From the NCBI RefSeq assembly GCF_042687825.1, contig NZ_JBHUQE010000017.1, positions 1-64,000 on the forward strand: a stretch of 64,000 nucleotides of DNA, read 5' to 3'. Position 1 is the first letter of the stretch, and each line of letters begins with the position of its first letter. Below the pieces are notes generated by a model that ran no database searches, was not told where the DNA came from, and saw only the letters and a program-made list of their open reading frames with translations. Origin of the DNA: Sedimentitalea sp042687825. Lineage in GTDB: Bacteria; Pseudomonadota; Alphaproteobacteria; Rhodobacterales; Rhodobacteraceae. This document shows positions 54,878-63,483 of this stretch, one piece after another. A program made the position numbers and the translations under genes.

Positions 54878-55801
54878 TTAGTATTTTGGTGGCTGCTGAT
54901 ATGTAAGACGCTTGCCGATCACGCCGACTAGAGCCGTATCAGCGCGAACGCGATCATCGGGGCCATTTGCGATGCGATTGTTGTAGCGGAACTCAAACTC
55001 TGCAGCGTAGCGATGCAGGTGCTTCTTATCACAGTGCTGGTACACGCCCTTCATACCGCGCTTGAAGATGCTGAAATAACCCTCAATCGTGTTTGTGTGG
55101 ACGACACCGCGACCATATTCGCCCTTGCTGTGAGTTGTGAAGTCATGGTCAGCAAAGTGCTTGCCAATGCCGGTGTACTGCTTGGCTTCGTCAGTGTAGA
55201 CCGTTGCTTCCTTGGCGATATTGGCGTGCAGAATCGGAACCAGGGTCGCTTTTGTCACGTCCTTTACGACGAACGACTTCGATCGGCCCGTTGTGCGATC
55301 CACTAGCGACAGCATCGCGTTCTTATGGGCGTAACCTCGCGCGCCTTCTTTCTTCTTATGCTTTTGACCGATGAAGGTTTCGTCAACTTCGACGACACCG
55401 CCGCCATTGCCGAAATCGACGGTGCCATCGGTGCGCATTGCTTCGCGGATGCGGTGAGACATGAACCAAGCGGTTTTGAGCGTAACGCCAAGCGTGCGAT
55501 GAAGCTGGTTGCTGCTGATACCCTTTTTGCTGGCGCACATCAGGTAGATAGCTTGCAGCCACAGGCACATGGAAACGTGACTGGACTCGAATATGGTGCC
55601 CACCTTGACGGTAAAAGGCTTGCGACACTTGTAGCACTTGTAAGCGCCGATGCGGGTAGACTTGCCGCCCATCTTGGAAACGCGATCACGCTCTCCACAC
55701 TTTGGGCAAGTTGCACCATGCGGCCAGATACGCGCTTCAACATAGGCGTAGGCGGCTTCTTCGTTGTGGAACTCGGGGCGGGACAGGACAGACATTTTCA
55801 T
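54878..55801 (-). CDS. IS1595-family (ISXO2-like) transposase
   Basis: 307 residues. An N-terminal zinc ribbon (CPKCGERDRVSKMGG...CYKCRKPFTV), a helix-turn-helix-like region (SSNQLHRTLGVTLKTAWFMSHRIREAM), then the DDE-type core: VVEVDETFIGQKHKKK (first Asp), ATVYTDEAKQYTG (second Asp), and HTNTIEGYFSIFKRGMKGVYQHC (Asn/Glu/Lys of the family), ending in the EFEFRYNNR helix. It appears full length and uninterrupted, so it may be active. Starts at ATG 55801; GTG 55804 and ATG 55795 are alternatives. Confidence 0.93.
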   Translation of the reverse strand: MKMSVLSRPEFHNEEAAYAYVEARIWPHGATCPKCGERDRVSKMGGKSTRIGAYKCYKCRKPFTVKVGTIFESSHVSMCLWLQAIYLMCASKKGISSNQLHRTLGVTLKTAWFMSHRIREAMRTDGTVDFGNGGGVVEVDETFIGQKHKKKEGARGYAHKNAMLSLVDRTTGRSKSFVVKDVTKATLVPILHANIAKEATVYTDEAKQYTGIGKHFADHDFTTHSKGEYGRGVVHTNTIEGYFSIFKRGMKGVYQHCDKKHLHRYAAEFEFRYNNRIANGPDDRVRADTALVGVIGKRLTYQQPPKY

Positions 55802-55839
55802 CACTCACTTTGCTTACTATCTTTCTAGCAAATCAAAGT

Positions 55840-55863
55840 GGGTACGGCAAGTATAATAGCGCC
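55840..55863 (-). repeat. Right terminal inverted repeat of the transposon
   Basis: On the minus strand it begins GGCGCTATTATACTTGCCG, matching the left end at 22 of 24 positions. Its outer base abuts the right target-site duplication. Confidence 0.9.
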
Positions 55864-55871
55864 TTTTTTAA
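55864..55871 (+). repeat. Right 8-bp target-site duplication
   Basis: TTTTTTAA, identical to 52962-52969. Removing 52970-55871 restores a continuous region between the AraC start and the DUF4142 gene. Confidence 0.9.
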
Positions 55872-56001
55872 TGGCAATTATTAGCCCCATTGTACAGCAG
55901 CTTGAACGATCTGCACAAAAATTCGGACGCTCCCGCATGTATCTCACTTCCCGGTTCGGATTACCCCTGTTGTCATCGCAACACTCTATGGAGTCTCCAA
56001 A

Positions 56002-56526
56002 ATGAAAAAACTGATTTCCGCACTTGCTGTGGCTCTCGCCATGACCGGCGCTCAAGCCGCCGCGCAAGAAGTCGCAGAGATGAACGATCTCGAATATGCG
56101 CATATTGCCTACACGGCCGACAACATCGACATTCGGTATGCCCACCTGGCGCTGGCTTTGTCGTCGAATCCCGACGTCCATGAATTTGCGAATACGATGA
56201 TCCGCGACCATACCGCCGTGAACCAAGCGGCATTGGGTCTGCTCGACAAACTGGGCGCGTCCGCTCAGGACAACGCGTTCAGCCAGACGCTGAATGCCAA
56301 TGCCGAAAAAACCATCGATGGCTTTGTCAAACTGCGCGGTGCGGAATTTGATGCCGCCTATGCCGCGAATGAGTTGGCCTATCATCAGGCGGTGAATGAG
56401 CTGGTGGAACACACCATGATCCCCAATATCGACAATGCAGAAGTCAAAGCGCTGTTCGAGCAGGGCCTCGAGATTTTCAAAGCCCATGAAGGCCACGCCG
56501 AAATGATGGTTAAGGCGCTGCCGTGA
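56002..56526 (+). CDS. DUF4142-family periplasmic protein
   Basis: 174 residues with a signal peptide (MKKLISALAVALAMTGAQAAAQ). The helical bundle with TADNIDIRYAHLAL, VHEFANTMIRDHTAVNQAALGLLDKLG and AYHQAVNELVEHTMIPNIDNAEVKALF fits DUF4142 (ferritin-like). The His residues (DHTAVN, YHQAVN, KAHEGHAEMM) suggest metal binding. GGAG lies upstream of the ATG. The stop overlaps the next start (TGATG), making a pair with the cupredoxin. It was probably divergent from the AraC gene before the transposon arrived. Confidence 0.88.
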   Translation: MKKLISALAVALAMTGAQAAAQEVAEMNDLEYAHIAYTADNIDIRYAHLALALSSNPDVHEFANTMIRDHTAVNQAALGLLDKLGASAQDNAFSQTLNANAEKTIDGFVKLRGAEFDAAYAANELAYHQAVNELVEHTMIPNIDNAEVKALFEQGLEIFKAHEGHAEMMVKALP

Positions 56527-56873
56527 TGGAAAAGAGCCTTTCGCGCCGTCGCGTGATGGTTGGAGCGGTCACAACAGCGGCCGCTCTCGCTTTCACCCGA
56601 ACGCAGGCCCAGTCAGCAGAGCCTGTCGTTCACGAAGTCAGGATCAAAGCCTTCGCATTCGCTCCAGAGACCCTGAACGTGTCTGTTGGTGATACCATCC
56701 GATGGACCAATGAAGATCTGGCACCGCATACCGCCACGGCCAATGAGTTCGGATGGGACACCGGCGAGATCGTGAACGGTGCCAGCGCAGAAATTATGGT
56801 TACCAAAGGTATGGAAGAATCATATTTCTGCGCTTTTCATCCACATATGAAGGGAACAATTGCGATTATGTGA
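56526..56873 (+). CDS. Cupredoxin-like (plastocyanin/pseudoazurin type) exported copper protein
   Basis: 115 residues. A twin-arginine-type leader (SRRRVMVGAVTTAAALAF), then a small beta barrel. Type 1 copper ligands are visible: His in LAPHTATANEF and the Cys-His-Met set in YFCAFHPHMKGTI. The motif IRWTNEDLAPHTATAN is common in small oxidised-metal or amicyanin-like proteins. It probably carries electrons or copper in the periplasm. Coupled to the DUF4142 gene. GTG 56523 is an alternative start. Confidence 0.88.
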   Translation: MEKSLSRRRVMVGAVTTAAALAFTRTQAQSAEPVVHEVRIKAFAFAPETLNVSVGDTIRWTNEDLAPHTATANEFGWDTGEIVNGASAEIMVTKGMEESYFCAFHPHMKGTIAIM

Positions 56874-57223
56874 TTTGGCGCGACGGATCGGCTGAAGGAA
56901 AGCGTTCATTACGCAGGTTGCAGCACTGGTTCCAATCGGCTCATCACCCCGCAGGTGCCGCAGCGGCCAATGCAACGAGGGTCGATGGGCTTCGTCGGCG
57001 ACCATCTGGCAGACTGCCGACAGTTCTCCTCTTTTTGCTTCTTTCTGATGCCATCGCACTCGACCGGCTTGCCACGTGTGGAGCGGACGAGGATGCGGTG
57101 CGCTGGGGCCATTCACTGCCCGGCAAGGTCGTCCGTGCGGCTTTTGCCGGTAACGAAGCCGCAGGCCAGCAGCCACCCGCGGACATCAAACTGTTCATCT
57201 GGCATAGGCTACAGTCACAGTCA
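56874..57223. other. Stretch without an intact gene between the cupredoxin and the Lrp-type gene
   Basis: About 350 bases. Open frames overlap on both strands without motifs. The plus-strand segment FITQVAALVP near 56905 faintly resembles the N terminus of ECF sigma factors, which often follow this gene pair, but the similarity ends after ten residues. I treat it as a possible relic. Confidence 0.35.
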
Positions 57224-57688
57224 TCAAATCTGCGGGAAGACCTGGGTCTTCTTGACGACGCCGTACACAAAACTTGTGTCTATGGATGCTATTCCGCCGA
57301 TGGGGTGCAGCCGGGTTCGCACAAAACGTTCGTAACCTTCCAGATCGCTTACCAGCACCCGCAGCAGATAATCTGCCTGGCCGGTCAGCAGGTGGCATTC
57401 CTGCACCTCGTCCAGCGCCCGGATGCGCCGTTCAAACTCGGCAACCACCTCCTGGCTGTGCCGTTCCAACCGGATGCGCAGAAAGACAGTGACCGGCAGG
57501 CCGTATTTGGCGGCATCCACCTGGGCCGCATAACCGGAGATCACGCCGGTCTGTTCGAGAATACGCAATCGTCGCAGGCAGGGAGAGGGAGAAAGGTTGA
57601 TTTCCGCGGCCAGATCGAGATTCGTCATCCTTCCGCGTTGTTGAAGCGCGCGGACGATTTTGCGATCCGTTTCATCCATTTTTAGCAT
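57224..57688 (-). CDS. mdeR: Lrp/AsnC-family regulator, MdeR-like
   Basis: 154 residues. N-terminal helix-turn-helix (DETDRKIVRALQQRGRMTNLDLAAEINLSPSPCLRRLRILEQTGVISGYAA) and a RAM ligand domain (VLVSDLEGYERFVRTRLHPIGGIASIDTSFV). It is divergent from a methionine gamma-lyase gene with a downstream 2-oxobutyrate dehydrogenase, the same arrangement as mdeR-mdeA-mdeB of Pseudomonas putida, where MdeR activates mdeA. AAAGG precedes the ATG. The symbol is based on that context. Confidence 0.85.
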   Translation of the reverse strand: MLKMDETDRKIVRALQQRGRMTNLDLAAEINLSPSPCLRRLRILEQTGVISGYAAQVDAAKYGLPVTVFLRIRLERHSQEVVAEFERRIRALDEVQECHLLTGQADYLLRVLVSDLEGYERFVRTRLHPIGGIASIDTSFVYGVVKKTQVFPQI

Positions 57689-57712
57689 AACCTTTCAATC
57701 GGACCGAAGATC

Positions 57713-57730
57713 ATAGCAATAATAGCAATA
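57713..57730. promoter_or_regulatory. Tandem 9-bp repeat in the mdeR-mdeA promoter region
   Basis: ATAGCAATA occurs twice in direct tandem between the divergent starts. It lies 21 bases before a GATAAT -10-like box with a poor -35, as expected for an activator-dependent promoter. AT-rich phased repeats are a usual Lrp-type target. Confidence 0.45.
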
Positions 57731-57782
57731 AAATGCCGTCTCCAATAGCTGATAATGCCGAAAAGCAACGGAGACACATGAC

Positions 57783-58985
57783 ATGATTTCCAAGGAACAC
57801 GGCTTCTCGACGCGCGCCATTCATCATGGCTATTCGGCTCAGAGCCACCAGGGGTCGCTGACACCTCCCATTTACATGACATCGACCTTTACATTCGAAA
57901 CTGCCGAAGCGGGTGGGGCAATGTTTGCGGGAGAGGCCGAGGGCCACTTCTATACTCGGATTTCCAATCCGACGCTCGACTATCTCGAACAGAGAATCGC
58001 CAACCTCGAAGGCGGCGCGGCAGGACTCTGCACGGCGTCCGGCATGGGTGCCATTACCTCGACGCTGTGGACGTTTCTGAACGCTGGCGACCAGATCATC
58101 ATCGACAAGACCCTTTATGGCTGCACGTTCTCTTTCATGACGCATGGTCTGCCGCGCTTTGGCGTCGATGTGGTGCTGGTCGATCTGACCGATCCGGCGA
58201 ACCTGGCTGCCGCGATCAGCGACAGGACCAAGATCGTCTATTTCGAGACACCGGCGAACCCGAACAACCGGCTGATCGACATTGCGGCAATCGCTGAAAT
58301 TGCGCATGGCGTCGGGGCCAAAGTTGTCGTGGACAACACCTACGCGACTCCTGTGATTACGCGCCCGCTGTCGTTCGGGGCGGACATTGTCGTTCATTCG
58401 GCCACAAAATATCTGAGCGGCCATGGCGATGTCATCGCGGGTCTTGTGGTCGGCGGCCAAGAGGACATCACCCAGATACGCCTCGTCGGACTGAAGGACA
58501 TGACCGGAGCGGTGATGTCGCCGATGACCGCGATGCTGCTTCTTCGGGGGATCAAAACGCTGGAACTCCGGGTCGAGCGGCATTGCCGGACGGCGCAAAT
58601 CGTCGCGGAGGCGCTGGAGCGGCATCCGGCCGTGCTGTCTGTAAGCTATCCCGGCCTGAAGAATTTTGCCCAACACGAACTGGCCGCCCGTCAGATGGCT
58701 CTGTTCGGCGGAATGATTCCGTTCGAGGTCCGGGGCGGCAAGGCAGGCGGAATCGCGATGATGAACCGTCTCAACCTGATCCAGCGCGCCGTCAGCCTGG
58801 GCGATGCCGAAAGCCTCATCCAGCACCCCGCCAGCATGACCCATTCCACCTATTCACAGGAGGAACGCGAGAAGCATGGCATCGCAGAGGGGCTCGTCCG
58901 GCTCTCAGTCGGCCTCGAAAACGCGGAGGACATCCTCGACGACCTGTATCAAGCGCTCGAAACGCACGACCTGAAGGCCGCCTGA
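57783..58985 (+). CDS. mdeA: L-methionine gamma-lyase
   Basis: 400 residues. PLP enzyme that splits methionine to methanethiol, ammonia and 2-oxobutyrate. It carries TRAIHHGYSAQ, GHFYTRISNPTLDYLE, the MGL-specific catalytic Cys in LYGCTFSFMTHG, the PLP Lys in VVHSATKYLSGHGDVIAG, and ESLIQHPASMTHSTYSQEER. The LYGCT Cys separates true methionine gamma-lyases from cystathionine gamma-lyases. GGAG precedes the ATG. It starts the plus-strand cluster controlled by the divergent Lrp-type gene. Confidence 0.95.
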   Translation: MISKEHGFSTRAIHHGYSAQSHQGSLTPPIYMTSTFTFETAEAGGAMFAGEAEGHFYTRISNPTLDYLEQRIANLEGGAAGLCTASGMGAITSTLWTFLNAGDQIIIDKTLYGCTFSFMTHGLPRFGVDVVLVDLTDPANLAAAISDRTKIVYFETPANPNNRLIDIAAIAEIAHGVGAKVVVDNTYATPVITRPLSFGADIVVHSATKYLSGHGDVIAGLVVGGQEDITQIRLVGLKDMTGAVMSPMTAMLLLRGIKTLELRVERHCRTAQIVAEALERHPAVLSVSYPGLKNFAQHELAARQMALFGGMIPFEVRGGKAGGIAMMNRLNLIQRAVSLGDAESLIQHPASMTHSTYSQEEREKHGIAEGLVRLSVGLENAEDILDDLYQALETHDLKAA

Positions 58986-59066
58986 CCGCCCTGTGGGTGG
59001 TCTTCGGACGTAGGGGTCTCTCCGTCTCCCTGCGTCCACCAAAGCTACAGAAGAGTGGATGCAATC

Positions 59067-60389
59067 ATGTCGAACACGAAGATCCTAGGGGACACAACCA
59101 GCCTTTCACCCCGTCACACGTCGGAAGGCTGGCTCAACAACCTTGACCGCCCGCGCAAGGCCGGGCCCCTTCTGGCCGATCACGCCGCACCCGGCACCGG
59201 CATGTCGACCGTTTCGATCCATGCCGGCACCCATGACGATCCGCGCACCGGTGCGGTGGGCACGCCGATCTACCAGGCCTCGACCTTCGTGCTGAACGAG
59301 GGTCAGTATCAGTCGGTCGAAGAGGGGTTCGCCCGCGACCGCTTTATCTATTCGCGCTATGGCAACCCCTCGCAATGGGCGGTGCAGGAAAAGCTTGCCG
59401 CGCTCGAAGGCGCGGAATCGGCGATCGTGTTCAGCTCGGGCATGGCGGCGATCACCAGCACGGTTCTGGCGCTGGTCGACAAGGGCGCGCACGTTGTGGC
59501 CTCCAGCGACCTCTATGGTGGCACTTACAACCTATTCAATCAGGAATTCCCGACCATGGGCATGTCCTGCACCATGGTCGATTCCTATGATTTCGACGCG
59601 ATCGAGGCAGCCATCCGGCCCAACACCCAGCTGATGTATTTCGAGGCGATCACCAATCCGCTACTGAAGGTCATCGACATTCCACGCCTGGCCGAGATCG
59701 CCAGGCGGCGCAATATACGCCTGGTGATTGATGCGACCTTCGCCCCGCCGGTGGCGATGCGCACGCTGGAACACGGTGTCGATGTGGTGGTGCATTCCGC
59801 CTCGAAATACCTCAACGGCCACAGCGACCTGATCGCCGGTGTCGCGGCCGGCCCGCGCAAGCTGATCGACATGATCTGGCCGCGCCTTCTGAACTATGGC
59901 GGCTCGCTCGATCCGCATGCCTGTTTCCTGCTGGAGCGCGGGCTGAAGACCCTCGCGGTCAGGATGCGCGCGCATGAGGAAAGTGCGATGGCACTGGCCA
60001 AATACCTAGAGGCCCATCCGCGGGTGCAAAAGGTCTTCTACCCCTTCCTCGAAAGCCACCCCGATTATGCCACCGCGCGCCGTCTGCTGAAGAACGGCAC
60101 CGGCAACATCACCTTCGTCATCGAAGGGGGCGATGCAGCCGCGCTGCGGCTGGTGAACGCGCTGCGCATCCCCAAGCAGGCCACGAGCCTTGGCGGGGTG
60201 GAAAGCCTGATCAGCCTGCCCTTTAACACTTCACAGGCGACCTTCACCTCGCGCCAGCGCGCCGATGCGGGCATCGATCCCGGTTGCGTCCGCCTATCGG
60301 TCGGGATCGAGGATGCCGCCGATCTGATTGCCGATTTCGAACAGGCCCTTGCCGCCATCTACGCAAAGAAGGAACCCGCATATGCGTAA
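59067..60389 (+). CDS. Second PLP-dependent trans-sulfuration-family enzyme
   Basis: 440 residues. Cys/Met-metabolism PLP fold with SIHAGTHDDPRTGAVGTPIYQASTFVL, SRYGNPSQWAVQEKLAALEG, the PLP Lys in VVHSASKYLNGHSDLIAG, and SLISLPFNTSQATFTSRQR. The catalytic-Cys position of MdeA reads DLYGGTYNL, with Gly in place of Cys, as in cystathionine or homocysteine enzymes. An extra ~45-residue polar N-terminal segment precedes the core. The substrate is uncertain; it may handle another sulfur amino acid. The start was chosen at the third possible codon (ATG 59067). Confidence 0.88.
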   Translation: MSNTKILGDTTSLSPRHTSEGWLNNLDRPRKAGPLLADHAAPGTGMSTVSIHAGTHDDPRTGAVGTPIYQASTFVLNEGQYQSVEEGFARDRFIYSRYGNPSQWAVQEKLAALEGAESAIVFSSGMAAITSTVLALVDKGAHVVASSDLYGGTYNLFNQEFPTMGMSCTMVDSYDFDAIEAAIRPNTQLMYFEAITNPLLKVIDIPRLAEIARRRNIRLVIDATFAPPVAMRTLEHGVDVVVHSASKYLNGHSDLIAGVAAGPRKLIDMIWPRLLNYGGSLDPHACFLLERGLKTLAVRMRAHEESAMALAKYLEAHPRVQKVFYPFLESHPDYATARRLLKNGTGNITFVIEGGDAAALRLVNALRIPKQATSLGGVESLISLPFNTSQATFTSRQRADAGIDPGCVRLSVGIEDAADLIADFEQALAAIYAKKEPAYA

Positions 60390-60933
60390 CAGCATCCCCA
60401 CCGCAGCGCTCAGCGAATTCGTGAACGAGGTCCAGAAGACGCCCGAAGAGGCGGTGATGGAATACGGGATCGAGATCAACTGGGAAAGCGGCACCCGCTC
60501 GCGCACCGAGACCAAGCCGATGAAGGTCGGCCCGCATCAGGTCAGCCGCTCGTTCACCTGGAAGTCGGACGAACCGCGCCAGCTGATGGGCAACAATCAC
60601 GGTGCCAACCCGCAGGAATTGCTGCTGTCGGGCCTGGGGTCGTGCATGATGGTCAGCTTCATCGCCGGCGCCACCGCGGCGGGCATTCAGCTGGAATCGG
60701 TGCGGATCGACTTTGACGGAACGCTCGATCTGCGCGGCTTTCTCGGGATCGGCTCGAACGCCACGGTGGGTTTTCCGGAAATCCGCTATACGATCCACGC
60801 CACAGGGGATGCCAGCGAAGAGGAATTCGCCGAACTCCACCGCAAATCCGTGGCCCACAGTCCCAATGCCCAGACGATCCTGAACCCGGCCAATCTGAAC
60901 GGATCCATCGTCAGCACCCGCATCGAGAGCTGA
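60382..60933 (+). CDS. OsmC-family protein
   Basis: 183 residues. The peroxidatic Cys lies in LLLSGLGSCMMVSFIAGATAAGI. The place of the second Cys reads VAHSPNAQTILNP, so this belongs to the one-Cys branch and may not be a classical Ohr/OsmC peroxidase. An N-terminal extension and VGPHQVSRSFTWKSDEPRQLMG precede the core. The start at ATG 60382 has AAGGA upstream and overlaps the PLP enzyme gene by 8 bp. The context suggests removal of reactive sulfur or peroxides made during methionine breakdown (inference). Confidence 0.87.
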   Translation: MRNSIPTAALSEFVNEVQKTPEEAVMEYGIEINWESGTRSRTETKPMKVGPHQVSRSFTWKSDEPRQLMGNNHGANPQELLLSGLGSCMMVSFIAGATAAGIQLESVRIDFDGTLDLRGFLGIGSNATVGFPEIRYTIHATGDASEEEFAELHRKSVAHSPNAQTILNPANLNGSIVSTRIES

Positions 60934-60985
60934 GCCGCGCCGCCCGAAAGCGGCCGACCGACGCCTGAAAAACAAGAGGTTCGCC

Positions 60986-63358
60986 ATGCCCCAGACCCAT
61001 CTTCGGACCATCGAACAGCGGCTTTTGTGGTTGTCGCACTGGATGATTCACCATGCCAATCACATTCGGCCCAAGGTGGACGGGATCAAGATCGGCGGGC
61101 ACCAGGCGTCGTCGGCCTCGATGGTGTCGATCATGACGGCGCTTTACTTTCACAGTCTGCGGCCCGAGGACCGGGTCGCGGTCAAGCCCCATGCCAGCCC
61201 GATCTTCCACGCGATCCAGTATCTGATGGGCAACCAGACGCGCGAGAAGATGGAAAACTTTCGCGGCTTTCACGGGGTGCAGAGTTATCCCAGCCGCACC
61301 AAGGATATCGACGACGTGGATTTCTCGACCGGCTCGGTGGGTCTGGGCGTGGCGATCACCTCGTTCGCCTCGCTGGTGCAGGACTATATCTCGGCCAAGG
61401 CCTGGGGGCAGGATCTGCTGCCGGGCCGCATGGTGGCGCTGGTCGGGGACGCCGAACTGGACGAGGGCAATATCTATGAGGCCCTGCAAGAGGGCTGGAA
61501 GAACGACCTGCGCAACACCTGGTGGATCATCGACTATAACCGCCAGTCGCTGGACGGTGTGGTGCGCGAGGGGCTGTTCAGGCGGATCGAACGGATCTTC
61601 GACGCTTTCGGCTGGGATGTGGTCAAGGTCAAATACGGCGCCCTGCAGCGCGCGGCCTTCACCGAGCCGGGCGGCGACAAGTTGCGCGACTGGATCGACA
61701 CCTGCCCCAACCAGCTTTACTCGGCGCTGACCTATATGGGCGGTGCGGTCTGGCGCGCGCGGCTGATGGAAGCGCTGGGCGATCAGGGCGATGTCTCGGC
61801 GCTGATCGCGTCGCGCTCGGATGACGAACTGGCGGCGCTGATGGAAAACCTCGGCGGCAACTGCGTGCAGACCATGGCCGAGACCTTTGACGCCATCGAC
61901 CATGACCGCCCGGTCTGTTTCCTGGCCTATACGATCAAGGGCTGGGGCACGCCCATCGCCGGCCACAAGGACAATCACGGCGGGCTGATGAACAAGACCC
62001 AGATGGCCGAATGGCAGCGCCGCATGGGCGTGGCCGAGGGGCAGGAATGGGAAAAATTCGCCACCGTCGCCGATCCCGCCGGCTTGCAGGCCTTTCTCGA
62101 CAGCGCGCCCTTCTTCGCCAGGGGTCGCCGGCGCTATCGTGATGACGTGCTGGAGGTTCCGGCAATCGAGCTTTCCCCGGATCGCGAGATCTCGACTCAG
62201 ATGGCCTTTGGCAAGGTGCTGGACGATCTGTCCAAGGGCGACAGCGAACTGGCCGCGCGCATCGTCACCATGTCGCCCGATGTGACCGGCACCACCAACC
62301 TTGGCCCCTGGGTGAACCGGCGCAAGCTTTTTGCGCGGACCGAGCAGGCCGATACCTTCATCAACGAAAAGATCCCCTCGACCGCGAAATGGGAATTCAC
62401 CCCGTACGGCCAGCATATCGAGCTGGGCATCGCCGAGATGAACCTCTTTCTGCTGCTGGGAGCCGCGGGCCTGTCGCATTCGCTGTTCGGCAAGCGGCTC
62501 ATTCCCATCGGCACGGTCTATGACCCCTTCGTGCATCGCGGCCTCGATGCGCTGAACCACGCCTGCTATCAGGATGCGCGCTTTATGATCGTCGGCACCC
62601 CTTCGGGCGTCACGCTGGCGCCCGAGGGCGGCGCGCACCAGTCCATCGGCACGCCCCTGACCGGCATGGCGCAGGACGGGCTGGCCAGTTTTGAGCCCGC
62701 TTTCGCCGACGAGCTGGCGGTGCTCATGGAATGGGCCTTTGACTATCTGCAACGCGATGGCGAGGGCGACCCGGACGAACGCACATGGCTGCGTGACGAG
62801 ACCGGCGGCTCGGTCTATCTGCGGCTGACGACCAACCCAATCGAACAGCCTGGCAAGCGGGGCGACGACACCTTTCGTCAGGGGGCGATCGACGGCGCCT
62901 ACTGGCTGCGCAAGCCGGGGCCGAACTGCGATGTGGTCATCGCCTATCAGGGCGCCGTCGCGCCCGAGGCGATCAGGGCCGCCGGGTTGATCGGCGAGGG
63001 CCGGCGCGATGTGGGTGTGCTGGCCGTCACCTCGGCCGACCGGCTGAATGCCGGCTGGACGGCGGCGCAGCGCGCCCGCGCGCGCGGCCATGCCGGCGCC
63101 GCAAGCCATATCGAAAACCTGCTGTGTGATCTGCCACCGCATTGCAGCCTCGTCACCGTCATCGACGGCCATCCCGCAACGCTCGCCTGGCTCGGCGCGG
63201 TGCAGGGACACCGGACGATCCCGCTGGGGGTCGAGCATTTCGGCCAGACCGGCACCATCGGCGACCTCTATCGCCACCACGGCATCGACGCGCATTCCAT
63301 CGTCGCCAAGGTGCAGGGCCTGACATCAGGACCCCGGCTCACCGCCGCCCGCGCCTGA
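60986..63358 (+). CDS. mdeB: 2-oxobutyrate (alpha-ketobutyrate) dehydrogenase E1 component
   Basis: 790 residues. A homodimeric AceE-type E1. Transketolase-like N-terminal half with IGGHQASSASMVSIMTALYFHSLRPEDRVAVKPHASP and the ThDP motif VALVGDAELDEGNIYEAL...IDYNRQS. The second half has the pyrimidine domain (GIAEMNLFLLLGAAGLS) and a C-terminal domain. Its place in the cluster with a methionine gamma-lyase matches MdeB, which turns 2-oxobutyrate into propionyl-CoA with E2 and E3 supplied from elsewhere. AAGAGG precedes the ATG. Pyruvate dehydrogenase activity is the main alternative. Confidence 0.88.
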   Translation: MPQTHLRTIEQRLLWLSHWMIHHANHIRPKVDGIKIGGHQASSASMVSIMTALYFHSLRPEDRVAVKPHASPIFHAIQYLMGNQTREKMENFRGFHGVQSYPSRTKDIDDVDFSTGSVGLGVAITSFASLVQDYISAKAWGQDLLPGRMVALVGDAELDEGNIYEALQEGWKNDLRNTWWIIDYNRQSLDGVVREGLFRRIERIFDAFGWDVVKVKYGALQRAAFTEPGGDKLRDWIDTCPNQLYSALTYMGGAVWRARLMEALGDQGDVSALIASRSDDELAALMENLGGNCVQTMAETFDAIDHDRPVCFLAYTIKGWGTPIAGHKDNHGGLMNKTQMAEWQRRMGVAEGQEWEKFATVADPAGLQAFLDSAPFFARGRRRYRDDVLEVPAIELSPDREISTQMAFGKVLDDLSKGDSELAARIVTMSPDVTGTTNLGPWVNRRKLFARTEQADTFINEKIPSTAKWEFTPYGQHIELGIAEMNLFLLLGAAGLSHSLFGKRLIPIGTVYDPFVHRGLDALNHACYQDARFMIVGTPSGVTLAPEGGAHQSIGTPLTGMAQDGLASFEPAFADELAVLMEWAFDYLQRDGEGDPDERTWLRDETGGSVYLRLTTNPIEQPGKRGDDTFRQGAIDGAYWLRKPGPNCDVVIAYQGAVAPEAIRAAGLIGEGRRDVGVLAVTSADRLNAGWTAAQRARARGHAGAASHIENLLCDLPPHCSLVTVIDGHPATLAWLGAVQGHRTIPLGVEHFGQTGTIGDLYRHHGIDAHSIVAKVQGLTSGPRLTAARA

Positions 63359-63483
63359 CCCGACCGCAGCCAGACCCGCCCGGGCAGGGTGCCGACGCTT
63401 GCCATCGGCCGCGATGCGCCCTAGGAATTCGCGGGTCAATGGCCTGCGAGCCGCCCGATGACACCCGCTGCAGGAGGCCGGAC

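Larger units (their letters stand above)
52970..55863. mobile_element. IS1595-type transposon with passenger genes and a tRNA
   Basis: A 2894-bp element bounded by 24-bp inverted repeats (22 of 24 positions match) starting GGCGYTATTATACTTG and flanked by perfect 8-bp duplications. It encodes an ISXO2-like transposase at its right end, on the minus strand. The passengers are four small ORFs (78, 235, 53 and 171 residues) and one tRNA. Base composition is visibly more AT-rich than the flanks. IS1595 relatives are known to carry passenger genes, but I do not know of one with this set. The intact ends and duplication imply a fairly recent insertion. Confidence 0.92.

Noticed and set aside
55820..55871. 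Complete outward promoter at the right end of the transposon
   Set aside because: The TATAAT is perfect, but no acceptable -35 lies 16-18 bases upstream inside the element.
60911..63295. Long minus-strand frame opposite mdeB
   Set aside because: A mirror frame of a well-conserved E1 gene. No motifs or ribosome binding site.
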